Shown here: positions 21,214 to 32,033 of the stretch, piece by piece
Numbering within the stretch: position 1 is the first letter of the stretch
Layout of the letters: each line of letters opens with the position of its first letter
DNA from: an uncultured Brevundimonas sp.
GTDB lineage: Bacteria; Pseudomonadota; Alphaproteobacteria; Caulobacterales; Caulobacteraceae
NCBI RefSeq assembly: GCF_937870815.1
Contig: NZ_CALMZS010000025.1
Span: 1 to 33,379 of the forward strand
Reading direction: 5' to 3'
Length of the DNA stretch: 33,379 bases
Made by a program: the position numbers and the translations under genes
Notes under the pieces: generated by a model
Databases searched by the model: none
What the model was told of the DNA's origin: nothing
The model's input: the letters and a program-made list of their open reading frames with translations, nothing else

Positions 21214-23289
21214 TCAGGCTCCCCACGCATAGATGGCGTAGGCGAGGAAACCGGCCACGCCGAGCAGCATCACGAACGCATAGTGGTAGACGTAGCCGGA
21301 CTGCAGCTTGCCCAGTCGGGCCGCGGATTTCAGCGCCGCCCAGGCCGCGCCGTTGGGACCCAGGCCATCGATGATCCTCACGTCGCCGACCTTCCAGAAC
21401 AGGTCGCCGACCGCCTTCGCGCCCCTGACGAAGACGAAGTCGTAGATCTCGTCGAAATACCACTTGTTGTAGAGGAAGCCGTGCACCACGCCGCCGCGCT
21501 CGGCCATGCGCCGGGCCATGCCTTCCTTCAGCACATAGAGCCAGAAGGCGGCGAAGGTCCCGATCAGGGTCAGCACCAGCGGCGACCAGACCACCCAGGC
21601 CGGCACGCCGTGGGCGTCATGCAGGATCTGGTTGGCCGGACCGTTGAAGATGGCCCCGCGCCAGAACTCGCCCTCGTGATGGCCGGTGAAGAACGGCTCG
21701 AACAGGAAGCCGGCGGCGATCGCGCCGATCGAAAGCAGCAGCAGCGGCACGATCATCACCCAGGGGCTCTCGTGCGGCTTCAGCGGGCCATGGTGTTGGG
21801 GGTCGTCATGCGCGTGATCGTCCGCCAGCGGCTCCGAATGGGTCTCAAGCTGGGCGGCCGAGGCATGGTCGTCGGCGTGGTGGGCCCCCTCCTCCTTCCA
21901 CACAGGCCTGTTGTGGAAGGTCATGAAGATCAGCCGCCATGAATAGTAGGCGGTCAGTCCGGCGGCGAGGATGCCGACGAGGAAGGCGAACAGGCCCATC
22001 GGCGAGTGGTTGCTCGCGGCCGCCGCGAAGGCGCTCTCGATGACGATGTCCTTGGAGTAGAAGCCGGCGAAGCCGCCGATCCCCGGGATGCCGAGGCCGG
22101 TGATGGCGATGGTGCCGATCATCATCACCGCATAGCTAATGGGCATAAGGCGCCACAGCCCGCCCATCCGCCGCATGTCCTGCTCGTGGTGCATGCCGTG
22201 GATCACCGAGCCGGCGCCGAGGAACAGCAGGGCCTTGAAGAAGGCGTGGGTGAACAGGTGGAACATGGCCGCCTCATAGGCGCCCACGCCCGCGGCGAAG
22301 AACATGTAGCCGAGCTGCGAACAGGTCGAATAGGCGATGACCCGCTTGATGTCGTTCTGGGCCAGGCCGACGGTGGCGGCGAACAGGGCCGTCACCGCCC
22401 CGGTCAGGGCGATGAAGGCCGAGGCGGTCGGGGCGTACTCGTAGATCGGCGACAGCAGGCAGACCATGTAGACGCCGGCCGTGACCATGGTCGCGGCATG
22501 GATCAGGGCCGACACCGGGGTCGGGCCCTCCATGGCGTCGGGCAGCCAGGTGTGCAGGAAGAACTGGGCCGACTTGCCCATGGCGCCGATGAACAGCAGC
22601 ACCCCGGCGAGATCGAGCGCCGACCAGGTGTGGCCGAGGAACTCCCAGCCCGTACCCTCGCGCGCGGCGATCATCGGGAACAGTTCGGCGAACTCGATGG
22701 TGCCGAACATCCAGAACACGGTGAAGATGCCCAGGGCGAAGCCGAAGTCGCCGACCCGGTTGACCACGAAGGCCTTGATGGCCGCGGCCGAGGCGGTGGC
22801 CTTCTTGTACCAGAAGCCGATCAGCAGATAGGAGGCCAGCCCCACCCCTTCCCAGCCGAAGAACAGCTGCATGAAGTCAGCGGCGGTGACCAGCGCCAGC
22901 ATGGCGAAGGTGAACAGCGACAGATAGGCGAAGAACCGCGGCTTGTCCGGGTCCTCGGCCATGTAGCCCCAGCTGTAGAGGTGGACCAGCGACGACACCG
23001 TGGTGACCACGACCAGCATCACCGCCGACAGGGCGTCGATGCGGATCGACCAGTTCGACTGGAAGTCGCCGACGTGGATGAACGGCGCGATCTGCACCGT
23101 GAACGGCTCCAGATGGCTCCAGGTCCACTGGCTGAAGACGATCCAGGCGACGGCGCAGGAGAAGAACAGCAGGCCGGTGGTGATGGACTTGGACAGCAGG
23201 TCGCCGAGCCGGCGGCCGGACAGGCCGACGACCGCCGCGCCGAACAGCGGGGCGAAGACGCCGAGGGTGACGAGAAGCTCGAGGTTCAC
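21214..23289 (-). CDS. nuoL: NADH-quinone oxidoreductase subunit L
   Basis: 691 aa; [51 protein letters not shown]; His-rich loop near residues 465-510. Confidence 0.97.
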   Translation of the reverse strand: MNLELLVTLGVFAPLFGAAVVGLSGRRLGDLLSKSITTGLLFFSCAVAWIVFSQWTWSHLEPFTVQIAPFIHVGDFQSNWSIRIDALSAVMLVVVTTVSSLVHLYSWGYMAEDPDKPRFFAYLSLFTFAMLALVTAADFMQLFFGWEGVGLASYLLIGFWYKKATASAAAIKAFVVNRVGDFGFALGIFTVFWMFGTIEFAELFPMIAAREGTGWEFLGHTWSALDLAGVLLFIGAMGKSAQFFLHTWLPDAMEGPTPVSALIHAATMVTAGVYMVCLLSPIYEYAPTASAFIALTGAVTALFAATVGLAQNDIKRVIAYSTCSQLGYMFFAAGVGAYEAAMFHLFTHAFFKALLFLGAGSVIHGMHHEQDMRRMGGLWRLMPISYAVMMIGTIAITGLGIPGIGGFAGFYSKDIVIESAFAAAASNHSPMGLFAFLVGILAAGLTAYYSWRLIFMTFHNRPVWKEEGAHHADDHASAAQLETHSEPLADDHAHDDPQHHGPLKPHESPWVMIVPLLLLSIGAIAAGFLFEPFFTGHHEGEFWRGAIFNGPANQILHDAHGVPAWVVWSPLVLTLIGTFAAFWLYVLKEGMARRMAERGGVVHGFLYNKWYFDEIYDFVFVRGAKAVGDLFWKVGDVRIIDGLGPNGAAWAALKSAARLGKLQSGYVYHYAFVMLLGVAGFLAYAIYAWGA

Positions 23290-23291
23290 GA

Positions 23292-23600
23292 TCAGCCCTT
23301 CATCACCGAGGCGTCATCCACGGCGATATCGCCGCGATTGCGGAAGAAGGTCACCAGGATGGCCAGGCCGACGGCGGCCTCGGCCGCGGCCACGGTCAGC
23401 ACGAACATGGCCATGACCTGGCCGGAGACGTCATTCAGATAGGCCGAGAAGGCGACGAAATTGATGTTCACCGCCAGCAGGATCATCTCGATCGACATCA
23501 GGATGATGATGACGTTCTTGCGGTTCACGAAGATGCCGAAGACGCCGATGGTGAACAGGATGGCGCCGACCGCCAGATAGTGCTGGAGCGTGACTTCCAT
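23292..23600 (-). CDS. nuoK: NADH-quinone oxidoreductase subunit K
   Basis: 102 aa from [52 protein letters not shown]; classic NuoK. Confidence 0.97.
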   Translation of the reverse strand: MEVTLQHYLAVGAILFTIGVFGIFVNRKNVIIILMSIEMILLAVNINFVAFSAYLNDVSGQVMAMFVLTVAAAEAAVGLAILVTFFRNRGDIAVDDASVMKG

Positions 23601-24226
23601 CAGATCAGGTCCTCCGCGGACACGCCGGCGCCGGTGGCCGCGCCCTTGACCTCGACGGCGGTCTTGCGGGCCCGGTTGACCTGGTCGTGGGCCTTCTGGC
23701 GTTTGATGTTGGGCTTGTGGCGCAGGGTCAGGACGATGGCCCCGATCATGGCGATCAGCAGCACGATCCCCGCCGCCTGGAAGATGTAGACATAGTCGGT
23801 GTAGAGCACCCGCCCGATGGCCTCGGCGTTGGTGGCCTCGGCCGTGGGCGCGGCCGGGGCGACGGCGTCGGCGGCGGCCCCGCCCTGGACCACGACCAGC
23901 GAGATCATGATCATCTCGGCCAGCAGCACCCCGGCCACGATCGCCGCCAGCGGCAGGTAGCGGGCATAGCCCTCGCGCAGCCGGACGAAGTCGACGTCCA
24001 GCATCATCACCACGAACAGGAACAGCACGGCGACCGCGCCGACGTAGACCACCACCAGCAGCATCGCCAGGAATTCCGCGCCGAGCAGCACGAACAGTCC
24101 CGCCGACGAGAAGAAGGTCAGGATCAGCCACAGCACGCTGTGCACGGGGTTCTTCGCGGTGACGACCATCAGGCCGCCGACCACGGCCACCGCCGCCAGC
24201 AGGTAGAAGGCGAGTCCTGTCAACAT
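23600..24226 (-). CDS. nuoJ: NADH-quinone oxidoreductase subunit J
   Basis: 208 aa; [55 protein letters not shown]. Confidence 0.97.
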   Translation of the reverse strand: MLTGLAFYLLAAVAVVGGLMVVTAKNPVHSVLWLILTFFSSAGLFVLLGAEFLAMLLVVVYVGAVAVLFLFVVMMLDVDFVRLREGYARYLPLAAIVAGVLLAEMIMISLVVVQGGAAADAVAPAAPTAEATNAEAIGRVLYTDYVYIFQAAGIVLLIAMIGAIVLTLRHKPNIKRQKAHDQVNRARKTAVEVKGAATGAGVSAEDLI

Positions 24227-24300
24227 CTGAGGCCTGCGCCCCTTTCGGTTATGGGCGGCGACCCCGTGCGGAATCGCCCTGCCCGTTCAGCGGTTGCGCC

Positions 24301-24792
24301 TTAACGGTAAGGCGCGTCGAGTTCCAGATTCTTCGCGATCAACCGCTCCCAGCGGTCGCCGTTCGAAAGCAGTTTTTCCTTGTCGTAGAGCAGCTCTTCC
24401 CGGGTCTCGACGGTGAATTCCGAGTTCGGCCCCTCGACGATGGCGTCCACCGGGCAGGCCTCGGCGCACAGGCCGCAGTAGATGCATTTGACCATGTCGA
24501 TGTCGTAGCGGGTCGTTCGACGGCTGCCGTCGGCGCGCGGCTCGGCCTCGATGGTGATGGCCTGGGCCGGGCAGATGGCCTCGCACAGCTTGCAGGCGAT
24601 GCAGCGCTCCTCGCCGTTCGGATAGCGGCGCAGGGCGTGTTCGCCCCTGAAGCGCGGCGACTGCGGATTGCGCTCGAACGGATAGTTCACCGTGGCCTTG
24701 GGCCGGGCCATGTATTTCAGCGACAGGCCGACGGCGCCGATCACGTCGATCAGCATCGCGCCCTTCGCGGCCTGGACGAGACGGGTCAGCAT
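24301..24792 (-). CDS. nuoI: NADH-quinone oxidoreductase subunit I (2x[4Fe-4S])
   Basis: 163 aa; [23 protein letters not shown] and [24 protein letters not shown] ferredoxin motifs. Confidence 0.97.
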   Translation of the reverse strand: MLTRLVQAAKGAMLIDVIGAVGLSLKYMARPKATVNYPFERNPQSPRFRGEHALRRYPNGEERCIACKLCEAICPAQAITIEAEPRADGSRRTTRYDIDMVKCIYCGLCAEACPVDAIVEGPNSEFTVETREELLYDKEKLLSNGDRWERLIAKNLELDAPYR

Positions 24793-25016
24793 CAGTCGTT
24801 CTCTCTTTCGACGCCGCGGCACAATTCTTCCTTGCGCGGATCCTCATCCCCGGTGATCCGGCACAGGCGCTCGCGTTCGGCCTGCCGTCGCTCGATGGCC
24901 TGCTGGCGCCGCTCCCACTGATAGACCGAGACCGGCTCGGCCTCGTAGGTCGGGAGGGTGCAGGCGGCGGCCGAGGCGGCGGCGCCCAGCACGATCAGGG
25001 TCAGGAGCCGGCTCAT
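24792..25016 (-). CDS. Small predicted exported/lipoprotein-like protein between nuoH and nuoI
   Basis: 74 aa [74 protein letters not shown]; signal-like N-terminus ending in Cys; start overlaps the nuoH stop by 4 nt and stop overlaps the nuoI ATG by 1 nt. Confidence 0.75.
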   Translation of the reverse strand: MSRLLTLIVLGAAASAAACTLPTYEAEPVSVYQWERRQQAIERRQAERERLCRITGDEDPRKEELCRGVEREND

Positions 25017-26077
25017 GCGCCCGCTCCGAACACCCGCCAGGCCGCGACCACGACCACGGCCACCAGCGAGGTCGGCAGGAAGATCTTCCAGCCCAGCCGC
25101 ATCAGCTGGTCGTAGCGATAGCGGGGCACGAAGGCCTTCACCATGGCGATCATGGCGAACCAGAAGATGATCTTGGTGAAGAAGACCAGGAAGTAGAACA
25201 GGTTGGCCAGGAACTCCGGCCAGTCCGCGAGGAAGTCGGTCGGGAAGCCCGGATTCCAGCCGCCGAAGAACAGCAGACTGATCATGGCGCACATGAAGAC
25301 GATGTTGGCGTATTCGCCGATCATGAACAGCAGGTAGGGCGTCGAGCTGTATTCGACCTGGTAGCCGGCCACGAGCTCGGACTCGGCCTCGGGCAGGTCG
25401 AACGGCGGGCGGTTGGTCTCGGCCAGGGCCGAGACAAAGAAGATGATCGCCATCGGGAACATCGCCACGATGGTCGGCAGGGTGTCCAGGCCGCCGCCGA
25501 AGGCGAACCAGTTCCAGAACCAGCCGCCCTGCCGGGTGACGATCTGGGTCAGGTTCATGGTGCCGGCCAGCAGGATGACGTTGATGATCACCAGGCCGAT
25601 GGAGACCTCATAGGACACCATCTGCGCCGCGCTGCGCAGCGATCCCAGGAACGGATATTTCGAGTTCGAGGCCCAGCCGCCCATGATGATGCCGTAGACG
25701 CCCAGCGAGCTGATGGCGAAGATGTAGAGGATGCCGACGTTGAGGTCGGAGACGACCCAGCCCGGGGCGAACGGGATCGCCGCCCAGGCGATGAAGGCCA
25801 GCACGAAGGTCAGCAGCGGGGCCAGCAGGAAGACGATCTTGTCGGCGCCGGCCGGGACGACGATCTCCTTCAGGACGAATTTGAAAAAGTCGGCGAACGA
25901 CTGCAGCAGGCCGAACGGCCCGACCACATTGGGCCCTTTGCGCATCTGCACACCGGCCCAGATCTTGCGGTCGGCCAGCAGCAGGAAGGCCAGCGAGATC
26001 AGGATGCCGACGGTGACCAGCAGGATGCCGCCGGCGGTGGCGAGGGTCCAGCCGAGGGGTGTGGTCCAGAAACTCAT
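25013..26077 (-). CDS. nuoH: NADH-quinone oxidoreductase subunit H
   Basis: 354 aa; [64 protein letters not shown]. Confidence 0.97.
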   Translation of the reverse strand: MSFWTTPLGWTLATAGGILLVTVGILISLAFLLLADRKIWAGVQMRKGPNVVGPFGLLQSFADFFKFVLKEIVVPAGADKIVFLLAPLLTFVLAFIAWAAIPFAPGWVVSDLNVGILYIFAISSLGVYGIIMGGWASNSKYPFLGSLRSAAQMVSYEVSIGLVIINVILLAGTMNLTQIVTRQGGWFWNWFAFGGGLDTLPTIVAMFPMAIIFFVSALAETNRPPFDLPEAESELVAGYQVEYSSTPYLLFMIGEYANIVFMCAMISLLFFGGWNPGFPTDFLADWPEFLANLFYFLVFFTKIIFWFAMIAMVKAFVPRYRYDQLMRLGWKIFLPTSLVAVVVVAAWRVFGAGA

Positions 26078-26382
26078 TTGGCGGCCCCGGCAAGGGTAAG
26101 GCCGCAGCCGATCACCGCGGCCACGTCAGCAATGAACATCAAGCGCACCGTCCAGACGAGGCCGAGCAAGCCTTCGGCGCGCAGATGGGCGTTACCGCCC
26201 CAAAGCGCTTTCCGCAGAGAGGCGTTCTGTTCCGGCGAAAGATTCCACTCGGAACCATTGCGGATCATCGTCAGTCCCAGCCGGCGCATGAGCAGCAACA
26301 CGCAGCCGAACACGCCAAGGGCAGCGATAACGCCGACGGTCAGCAATACGAAGAAAAGAACGGGCACTTCGCTCTCGATCAT
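26074..26382 (-). CDS. Small integral membrane protein of unknown function between nuoG and nuoH
   Basis: 102 aa [58 protein letters not shown]...[29 protein letters not shown]; about two TM segments; 4-nt overlap with nuoH. Confidence 0.75.
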   Translation of the reverse strand: MIESEVPVLFFVLLTVGVIAALGVFGCVLLLMRRLGLTMIRNGSEWNLSPEQNASLRKALWGGNAHLRAEGLLGLVWTVRLMFIADVAAVIGCGLTLAGAAK

Positions 26383-26386
26383 CCCC

Positions 26387-28432
26387 CTACTCCGCCGCCA
26401 TCGCGACCGGGGCCACCCGCAGGGCGGACAGCTCGGCCATGGTCACGCTGGCCCGCGCGATCGGGTTGTTGAGATAGGGGTCGCGCACCGCCGACCGGAA
26501 GGCGACGTCGTCGAGGTCGCCCTTCCGGCCCAGCGCCGCGACGTCGAATGAAGCGGCGGCCGGCAGATAGTCAATTCGACCAAAGGTCGGATGGTCGGTC
26601 ATCAACTTCTGACGAAGTTGATCAAGCGTGTCGTACGGCAGGGTCTGGCCGACCCGCGCCGACAGCGCCCGCAGGATGGCCCAGTCCTCCTTGGCCTGCC
26701 CCTTCGGGAAGACGGCCCGCTCGGCCATCTGCACCCGGCCCTCGGTGTTGACGTAGAGGCCCGGCTTCTCGGTATAGGCCGCGCCCGGCAGGATGACGTC
26801 GGCGCCGTGCGCGCCCCGGTCGCCGTGGCTGCCCAGATAGACCTTGAAGGCCTCGGTCGCCGAGGCGTCGATCTCGTCCGCGCCCAGCAGGAACAGCACG
26901 TCCAGGGCGCCCTGCCTGACCATGTCGACGGCCGACAGGCCGCCCTCGCCGGGCACGAAGCCCATGTCCAGCCCGCCGACCCGGGCGGCCGCGTGGTGCA
27001 GGACATTGAAACCGTTCCAGCCGTCCCGGATCACGCCGACCCTGGCGGCCAGCCGGCCGACGGCGTTGAGCACGGCGCCCCCCTGATGCCCGGTCAGGGC
27101 GCCGGCGCCGAGGATGATCGCCGGCCGTTCGGCCCGCTCCATCGCCTCTCGCGCCGCCTTGGGCATCCGCGTCAGGATGCGGGTGCTGTAGCCCAGGAAG
27201 TCGTAGTCATAGGTCAGTTCGGGCTTGGGCCCGATCAGGCCGATCCGCATCGCGCCGGTCAGCCAGGCCTTGCGCAGGCGGGCGTTGAGCAGCGGCGCCT
27301 CGGTGCGCGGATTGGCCCCGACGATCAGGACGGCGTCCGCCTTTTCAAGGCCTTGCAGGCCGGAGTTGAACAGCCACCCCTCGCGCGGTCCGTAACCCAG
27401 CACCGACCCGTCCTGGCGGCAGTCGGTGTTGGGCGAGCCCAGCGCCCGGAACAGGTCCAGCGCCGCCTTCATCGATTCCGCGTCCTGCAGGTCGCCGGCG
27501 ACGACGCCGATCTTCTCCGGCCTGGCGGCCTTCAGCCTGTCCGCCACCACGCCCAGCGCCTCTTCCCACGAGGCGGCGCGCAACCTGCCGTTGTCGCGCA
27601 CATAGGGCCGGTCGAGGCGCTGGCGCTGCAGGCCGTCGGCGGCGTAGCGGCTGATGTCCGACAGCCACTCCTCGTTGATGCCCTCGTGCACGCGCGGCAG
27701 CACGCGCATGACCTCGGCGCCGCGGGCGTCGACGCGGATGTTCGAGCCGAGCGCGTCCATGACGTCGATCGACTCGGTCTTCTTCAGCTCCCACGGGCGA
27801 TAGTGGTACTGCCACGGCCGGTGGGTCAGGGCCCCGACCGGGCACAGGTCGTTGACGTTGCCGGACAGCTCGCTGTCGATGTTCTTTTCCAGATAGGTGG
27901 TGATCTCGGCGTCCTCGCCGCGCGAGATCATGCCGATGTCCGGCACACCGGCCACCTCGGTGATGAAGCGCACGCAGCGGGTGCACTGGATGCACCGGGT
28001 CATGAAGGTCTTGACCGTCGGACCCATGTTCTTTTCTTCGACGGCGCGCTTGTTCTCGGCGTAGCGCGAGCCGTCGCGGCCGTAGGCCATGGCCTGGTCC
28101 TGCAGGTCGCACTCGCCGCCCTGGTCGCAGATCGGGCAATCGAGCGGGTGGTTGATGAGCAGGAACTCCATCACCCCCTCGCGCGCCTTCCTGACCATCG
28201 GCGTGTCGGTGAAGATCTCCTGGCCGTCGGCGGCCGGCAGGGCGCAGCTCGCCTGCGGCTTCGGCGGCCCCGGCTTCACCTCGACCAGGCACATGCGGCA
28301 GTTGCCGGCGATCGACAGCCGCTCGTGGTAGCAGAAGCGCGGAATCTCATGGCCGGCCTTCTCGGCGACCTGGAGCACGGTCATGCCGGGCTCGAACTCG
28401 GTGTCTACGCCGTTGACCTTGGCGACGGGCAT
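26387..28432 (-). CDS. nuoG: NADH-quinone oxidoreductase subunit G
   Basis: 681 aa; FCYHERLSIAGNCRMCLVEV, CPICDQGGECDLQDQAMAYG, RCIQCTRCVRFITEVAGV. Confidence 0.97.
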   Translation of the reverse strand: MPVAKVNGVDTEFEPGMTVLQVAEKAGHEIPRFCYHERLSIAGNCRMCLVEVKPGPPKPQASCALPAADGQEIFTDTPMVRKAREGVMEFLLINHPLDCPICDQGGECDLQDQAMAYGRDGSRYAENKRAVEEKNMGPTVKTFMTRCIQCTRCVRFITEVAGVPDIGMISRGEDAEITTYLEKNIDSELSGNVNDLCPVGALTHRPWQYHYRPWELKKTESIDVMDALGSNIRVDARGAEVMRVLPRVHEGINEEWLSDISRYAADGLQRQRLDRPYVRDNGRLRAASWEEALGVVADRLKAARPEKIGVVAGDLQDAESMKAALDLFRALGSPNTDCRQDGSVLGYGPREGWLFNSGLQGLEKADAVLIVGANPRTEAPLLNARLRKAWLTGAMRIGLIGPKPELTYDYDFLGYSTRILTRMPKAAREAMERAERPAIILGAGALTGHQGGAVLNAVGRLAARVGVIRDGWNGFNVLHHAAARVGGLDMGFVPGEGGLSAVDMVRQGALDVLFLLGADEIDASATEAFKVYLGSHGDRGAHGADVILPGAAYTEKPGLYVNTEGRVQMAERAVFPKGQAKEDWAILRALSARVGQTLPYDTLDQLRQKLMTDHPTFGRIDYLPAAASFDVAALGRKGDLDDVAFRSAVRDPYLNNPIARASVTMAELSALRVAPVAMAAE

Positions 28433-28677
28433 TATTCGCGGACTCCGCCATAGGGGTGGTCGGCCAGATCGAGACGCTTCTCGATCCGCTCGACGCGTTC
28501 ATCAATTCGGTCGAGCCGGCGGTTCACGCCCGCCAGCCCCTCTTCCACATGGGTCATGCGGACCTTGAAGCCGTGCAGCTCCTCGCCGACCCGATCCACC
28601 TTCGCCTCGACCGCGCCGACGCGCGCCTCGACACGGCGGAGGATCTGAAGGACGAGATTGTCCGGTTCTTCAGCCAT
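28432..28677 (-). CDS. Short coiled-coil protein of unknown function between nuoF and nuoG
   Basis: 81 aa MAEEPDNLVLQILRRVEARVGAVEAKVDRVGEELHGFKVRMTHVEEGLAGVNRRLDRIDERVERIEKRLDLADHPYGGVRE; clear heptad repeats; TAATG overlap with nuoG start. Confidence 0.75.
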   Translation of the reverse strand: MAEEPDNLVLQILRRVEARVGAVEAKVDRVGEELHGFKVRMTHVEEGLAGVNRRLDRIDERVERIEKRLDLADHPYGGVRE

Positions 28678-29174
28678 CAGCGGACCTCCTGCCCGGCCGC
28701 CAGGGAATACGTCTCCGTGGCGGTCGTCCCGTCCGGGAGCGTCGTGTTGATGGTGACGGCCCCGCCGTCAAGGACGAAGCGCGTCACCGGGTCGCCGGAC
28801 CGGTTCATCCAGCGGGCCTGATCGGGGTTGACGGCGTCGGCGGGCTTCCAGGTGATCAGGTCGCCCTCGACCCGGCACCGGGCCCGGCGGCGGCCGCCGT
28901 CGACCGGCGCGCGCCACGAGGCGTTGACGACCCGACCCTCCAGCCCGTCGATGGCGATGTCGCCGACCGCCTGTCCATGGATGGCGGCCAGCCCGGCGCG
29001 GCAGACGCGGCGCAGGTCGGCGGCGTCCAGCACCCTCGGCGCGGCCGGGGCGGCGTCGCTCCCGGCGGGCGCGGCGGACACCGCCTCGGCCGGCGTCGGC
29101 GCAGGCTCCTCCGCCCGCTCGCCGCAGGCGGCGAGGGCGAAGGGCGCCAGCATCAGGGCGACGGTCAGGCGCAT
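28677..29174 (-). CDS. Predicted lipoprotein of unknown function between nuoF and nuoG
   Basis: 165 aa MRLTVALMLAPFALAACGERAEEPAPTPAEAV... with strong lipobox (LAAC), Pro/Ala linker and a C-terminal domain; starts 2 nt after the nuoF stop. Confidence 0.8.
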   Translation of the reverse strand: MRLTVALMLAPFALAACGERAEEPAPTPAEAVSAAPAGSDAAPAAPRVLDAADLRRVCRAGLAAIHGQAVGDIAIDGLEGRVVNASWRAPVDGGRRRARCRVEGDLITWKPADAVNPDQARWMNRSGDPVTRFVLDGGAVTINTTLPDGTTATETYSLAAGQEVR

Positions 29175-29176
29175 CG

Positions 29177-30490
<1,314 letters not shown>

Positions 30491-30886
30491 CGGGGCGCCC
30501 TCCGGACGCGGGCCGTCGAGCGGTCCCTGGCCGCGCGGGCGGGACACCGCGCTGCGGCGGTCGCGGCGGGTTTGACGCTCATCGCGGGTGGGGATGGTCT
30601 CGGCTGGGCTGGGTGCATTTGGTTCAGGCGCATTGGGAGAAGCGGGCGCGGGACGAGCCGGAGCTCCAGTCGCCGGTTGCGGTGGTTGCGGCGGCTGGGC
30701 TCCGCCGATCGACATGGTCGTGGCCCCGATCAGATTGGCCAGCGCCAGCCCCGCCCGCCGCGCGAGCCCCTGGGAACCGGGGCGCGCAATCCGCCCCGAA
30801 CCGCGATCCGCCACCATGACGCCCCCCCTGACGTGAGGTCGCGTACTGTGACGGCGATTGCTGACGGGTGTGCGACGGACGCGACA

Positions 30887-31156
30887 TCACAGATCCTCCC
30901 GCATGCGCCGGCGGTGATAGCGGGTGCGAAGGAAGATGGCGGCCAGCATCAGGGCCCAGCCGAAGGCGAGGGCGGCGTAGCCGACGTACTGGACGGCCGG
31001 CCCGGCCGGACCGGCGTAGACGCCCGCCCAGACGGCGACGGCGCCGAGGATGACCAGGGCGAAGCCGGCGAGGCGCTGGTTGCGCCCGACCGCGCGCAGT
31101 TCGGCGCGGTAGCGGGTGACCTTGCTGTCGTCATTGGTCAGGTCGGGCTTGGTCAT
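30887..31156 (-). CDS. Small two-TM membrane protein of unknown function between nuoE and nuoF
   Basis: 89 aa MTKPDLTNDDSKVTRYRAELRAVGRNQRLAGFALVILGAVAVWAGVYAGPAGPAVQYVGYAALAFGWALMLAAIFLRTRYHRRRMREDL; two hydrophobic segments with a basic C-terminus. Confidence 0.75.
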   Translation of the reverse strand: MTKPDLTNDDSKVTRYRAELRAVGRNQRLAGFALVILGAVAVWAGVYAGPAGPAVQYVGYAALAFGWALMLAAIFLRTRYHRRRMREDL

Positions 31157-31168
31157 CGCGGGCGGCCC

Positions 31169-31334
31169 TCAAGCCTCCCTTCCCCCTCGATGGGGGAAGG
31201 GTCGGGGATGGGGGTGTGTGCTCGGTGCTTCAGGAGCTGGCGCGAAAGGCGCCGCGCCAACTGCGCTTCCTGGCGCGACGATGGCGCGCGCACCCCCACC
31301 CAACCCTCCCCCATCGAGGGGGAGGGCTCTTTGA
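31169..31334. repeat. ~166-bp imperfect inverted-repeat (MITE/REP-like palindromic) element
   Basis: Left end TCAAGCCTCCCTTCCCCCTCGATGGGGGAAGGGTCGGGGATGGGGGTGTGTGC; reverse complement of right end TCAAAGAGCCCTCCCCCTCGATGGGGGAGGGTTGGGTGGGGGTGCGCGC. Each arm is itself a small palindrome (CCCCCTCGATGGGGG); the centre also folds (CTGGCGCG/CGCGCCAA). Confidence 0.85.
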
Positions 31335-31370
31335 GCATGGTCACTCCGACAGCATTTGAAGCCACCGCCG

Positions 31371-32033
31371 TCACGCCGTCACCGGTTCGCTGTTGGGCAG
31401 CTTGCTGATCGGCTCGGCGGCCGAACCGTCATAGAGTTTGGGATCGGTCAGGGTCAGGGCCCCGCCCTCGGGCTCCGAACTGTGGCGGCCGGCCCGCGAC
31501 CCCGGCTTCGGCGTCTTGCCGGCGGCGAAGTCGTCGATAATCCGCGCCATGCTCTCGGCGGTCAGGTCCTCGAAATAATAGTCGTTGATCATCGCCATCG
31601 GGGCGTTGGCGCAGGCGCCGAGGCATTCGACCTCCTGCCAGGTGAAGCGGCCGTCGGCGCTGAGCGTGTCCTTTGGCCCGATCCTGTCCTCGCAGACCTT
31701 CATCAGCTCGCCCGCCCCGCGCAGCATGCAGGGCGTGGTGCCGCAGACCTGGATCAGGGCGGCCGAGCCGACCGGCTCGAGCATGAACATGGTGTAGAAG
31801 GTCGCCACCTCCAGCACCCGGATGTAAGGCATGCCCAGCAGTTCGCCGACGGCGCGGATGGCCGGCTCCGGGACCCAGCCCTCCTGCTTCTGGACCAGCC
31901 ACAGGATCGGGATCACCGCCGACTGGCGGCGGTCGGCCGGATATTTGGCGATCCACCAGTCGCATTTCGCCTTGGTCGCCTTCGAGAAGACGAACGAGGC
32001 CAGCTGTTCCTTGGCGAGACGACGAACGCTCAT
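31371..32033 (-). CDS. nuoE: NADH-quinone oxidoreductase subunit E (2Fe-2S)
   Basis: 220 aa; [54 protein letters not shown]. Confidence 0.97.
   Translation of the reverse strand: MSVRRLAKEQLASFVFSKATKAKCDWWIAKYPADRRQSAVIPILWLVQKQEGWVPEPAIRAVGELLGMPYIRVLEVATFYTMFMLEPVGSAALIQVCGTTPCMLRGAGELMKVCEDRIGPKDTLSADGRFTWQEVECLGACANAPMAMINDYYFEDLTAESMARIIDDFAAGKTPKPGSRAGRHSSEPEGGALTLTDPKLYDGSAAEPISKLPNSEPVTA

Noticed and set aside
19716-21230. 504-aa minus-strand ORF overlapping nuoM in another frame (and a 504-aa antisense ORF)
   Set aside because: Arg/Pro-rich shadow frames of nuoM; the NuoM frame has clear family motifs.
22006-23442. 478-aa plus-strand ORF antisense to nuoL and nuoK
   Set aside because: Opposite well-supported nuo genes; compositionally biased artefact.
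24227-24300. 74-bp nuoI-nuoJ gap as a hidden small ORF or regulatory RNA
   Set aside because: Only a weak 5-bp inverted repeat (GGCGA...TCGCC) and no supported ORF; insufficient evidence.
26591-28453. 620-aa plus-strand ORF antisense to nuoG
   Set aside because: Mirror frame of nuoG with biased composition (V/A/D/G/H/R rich); no recognisable domain.
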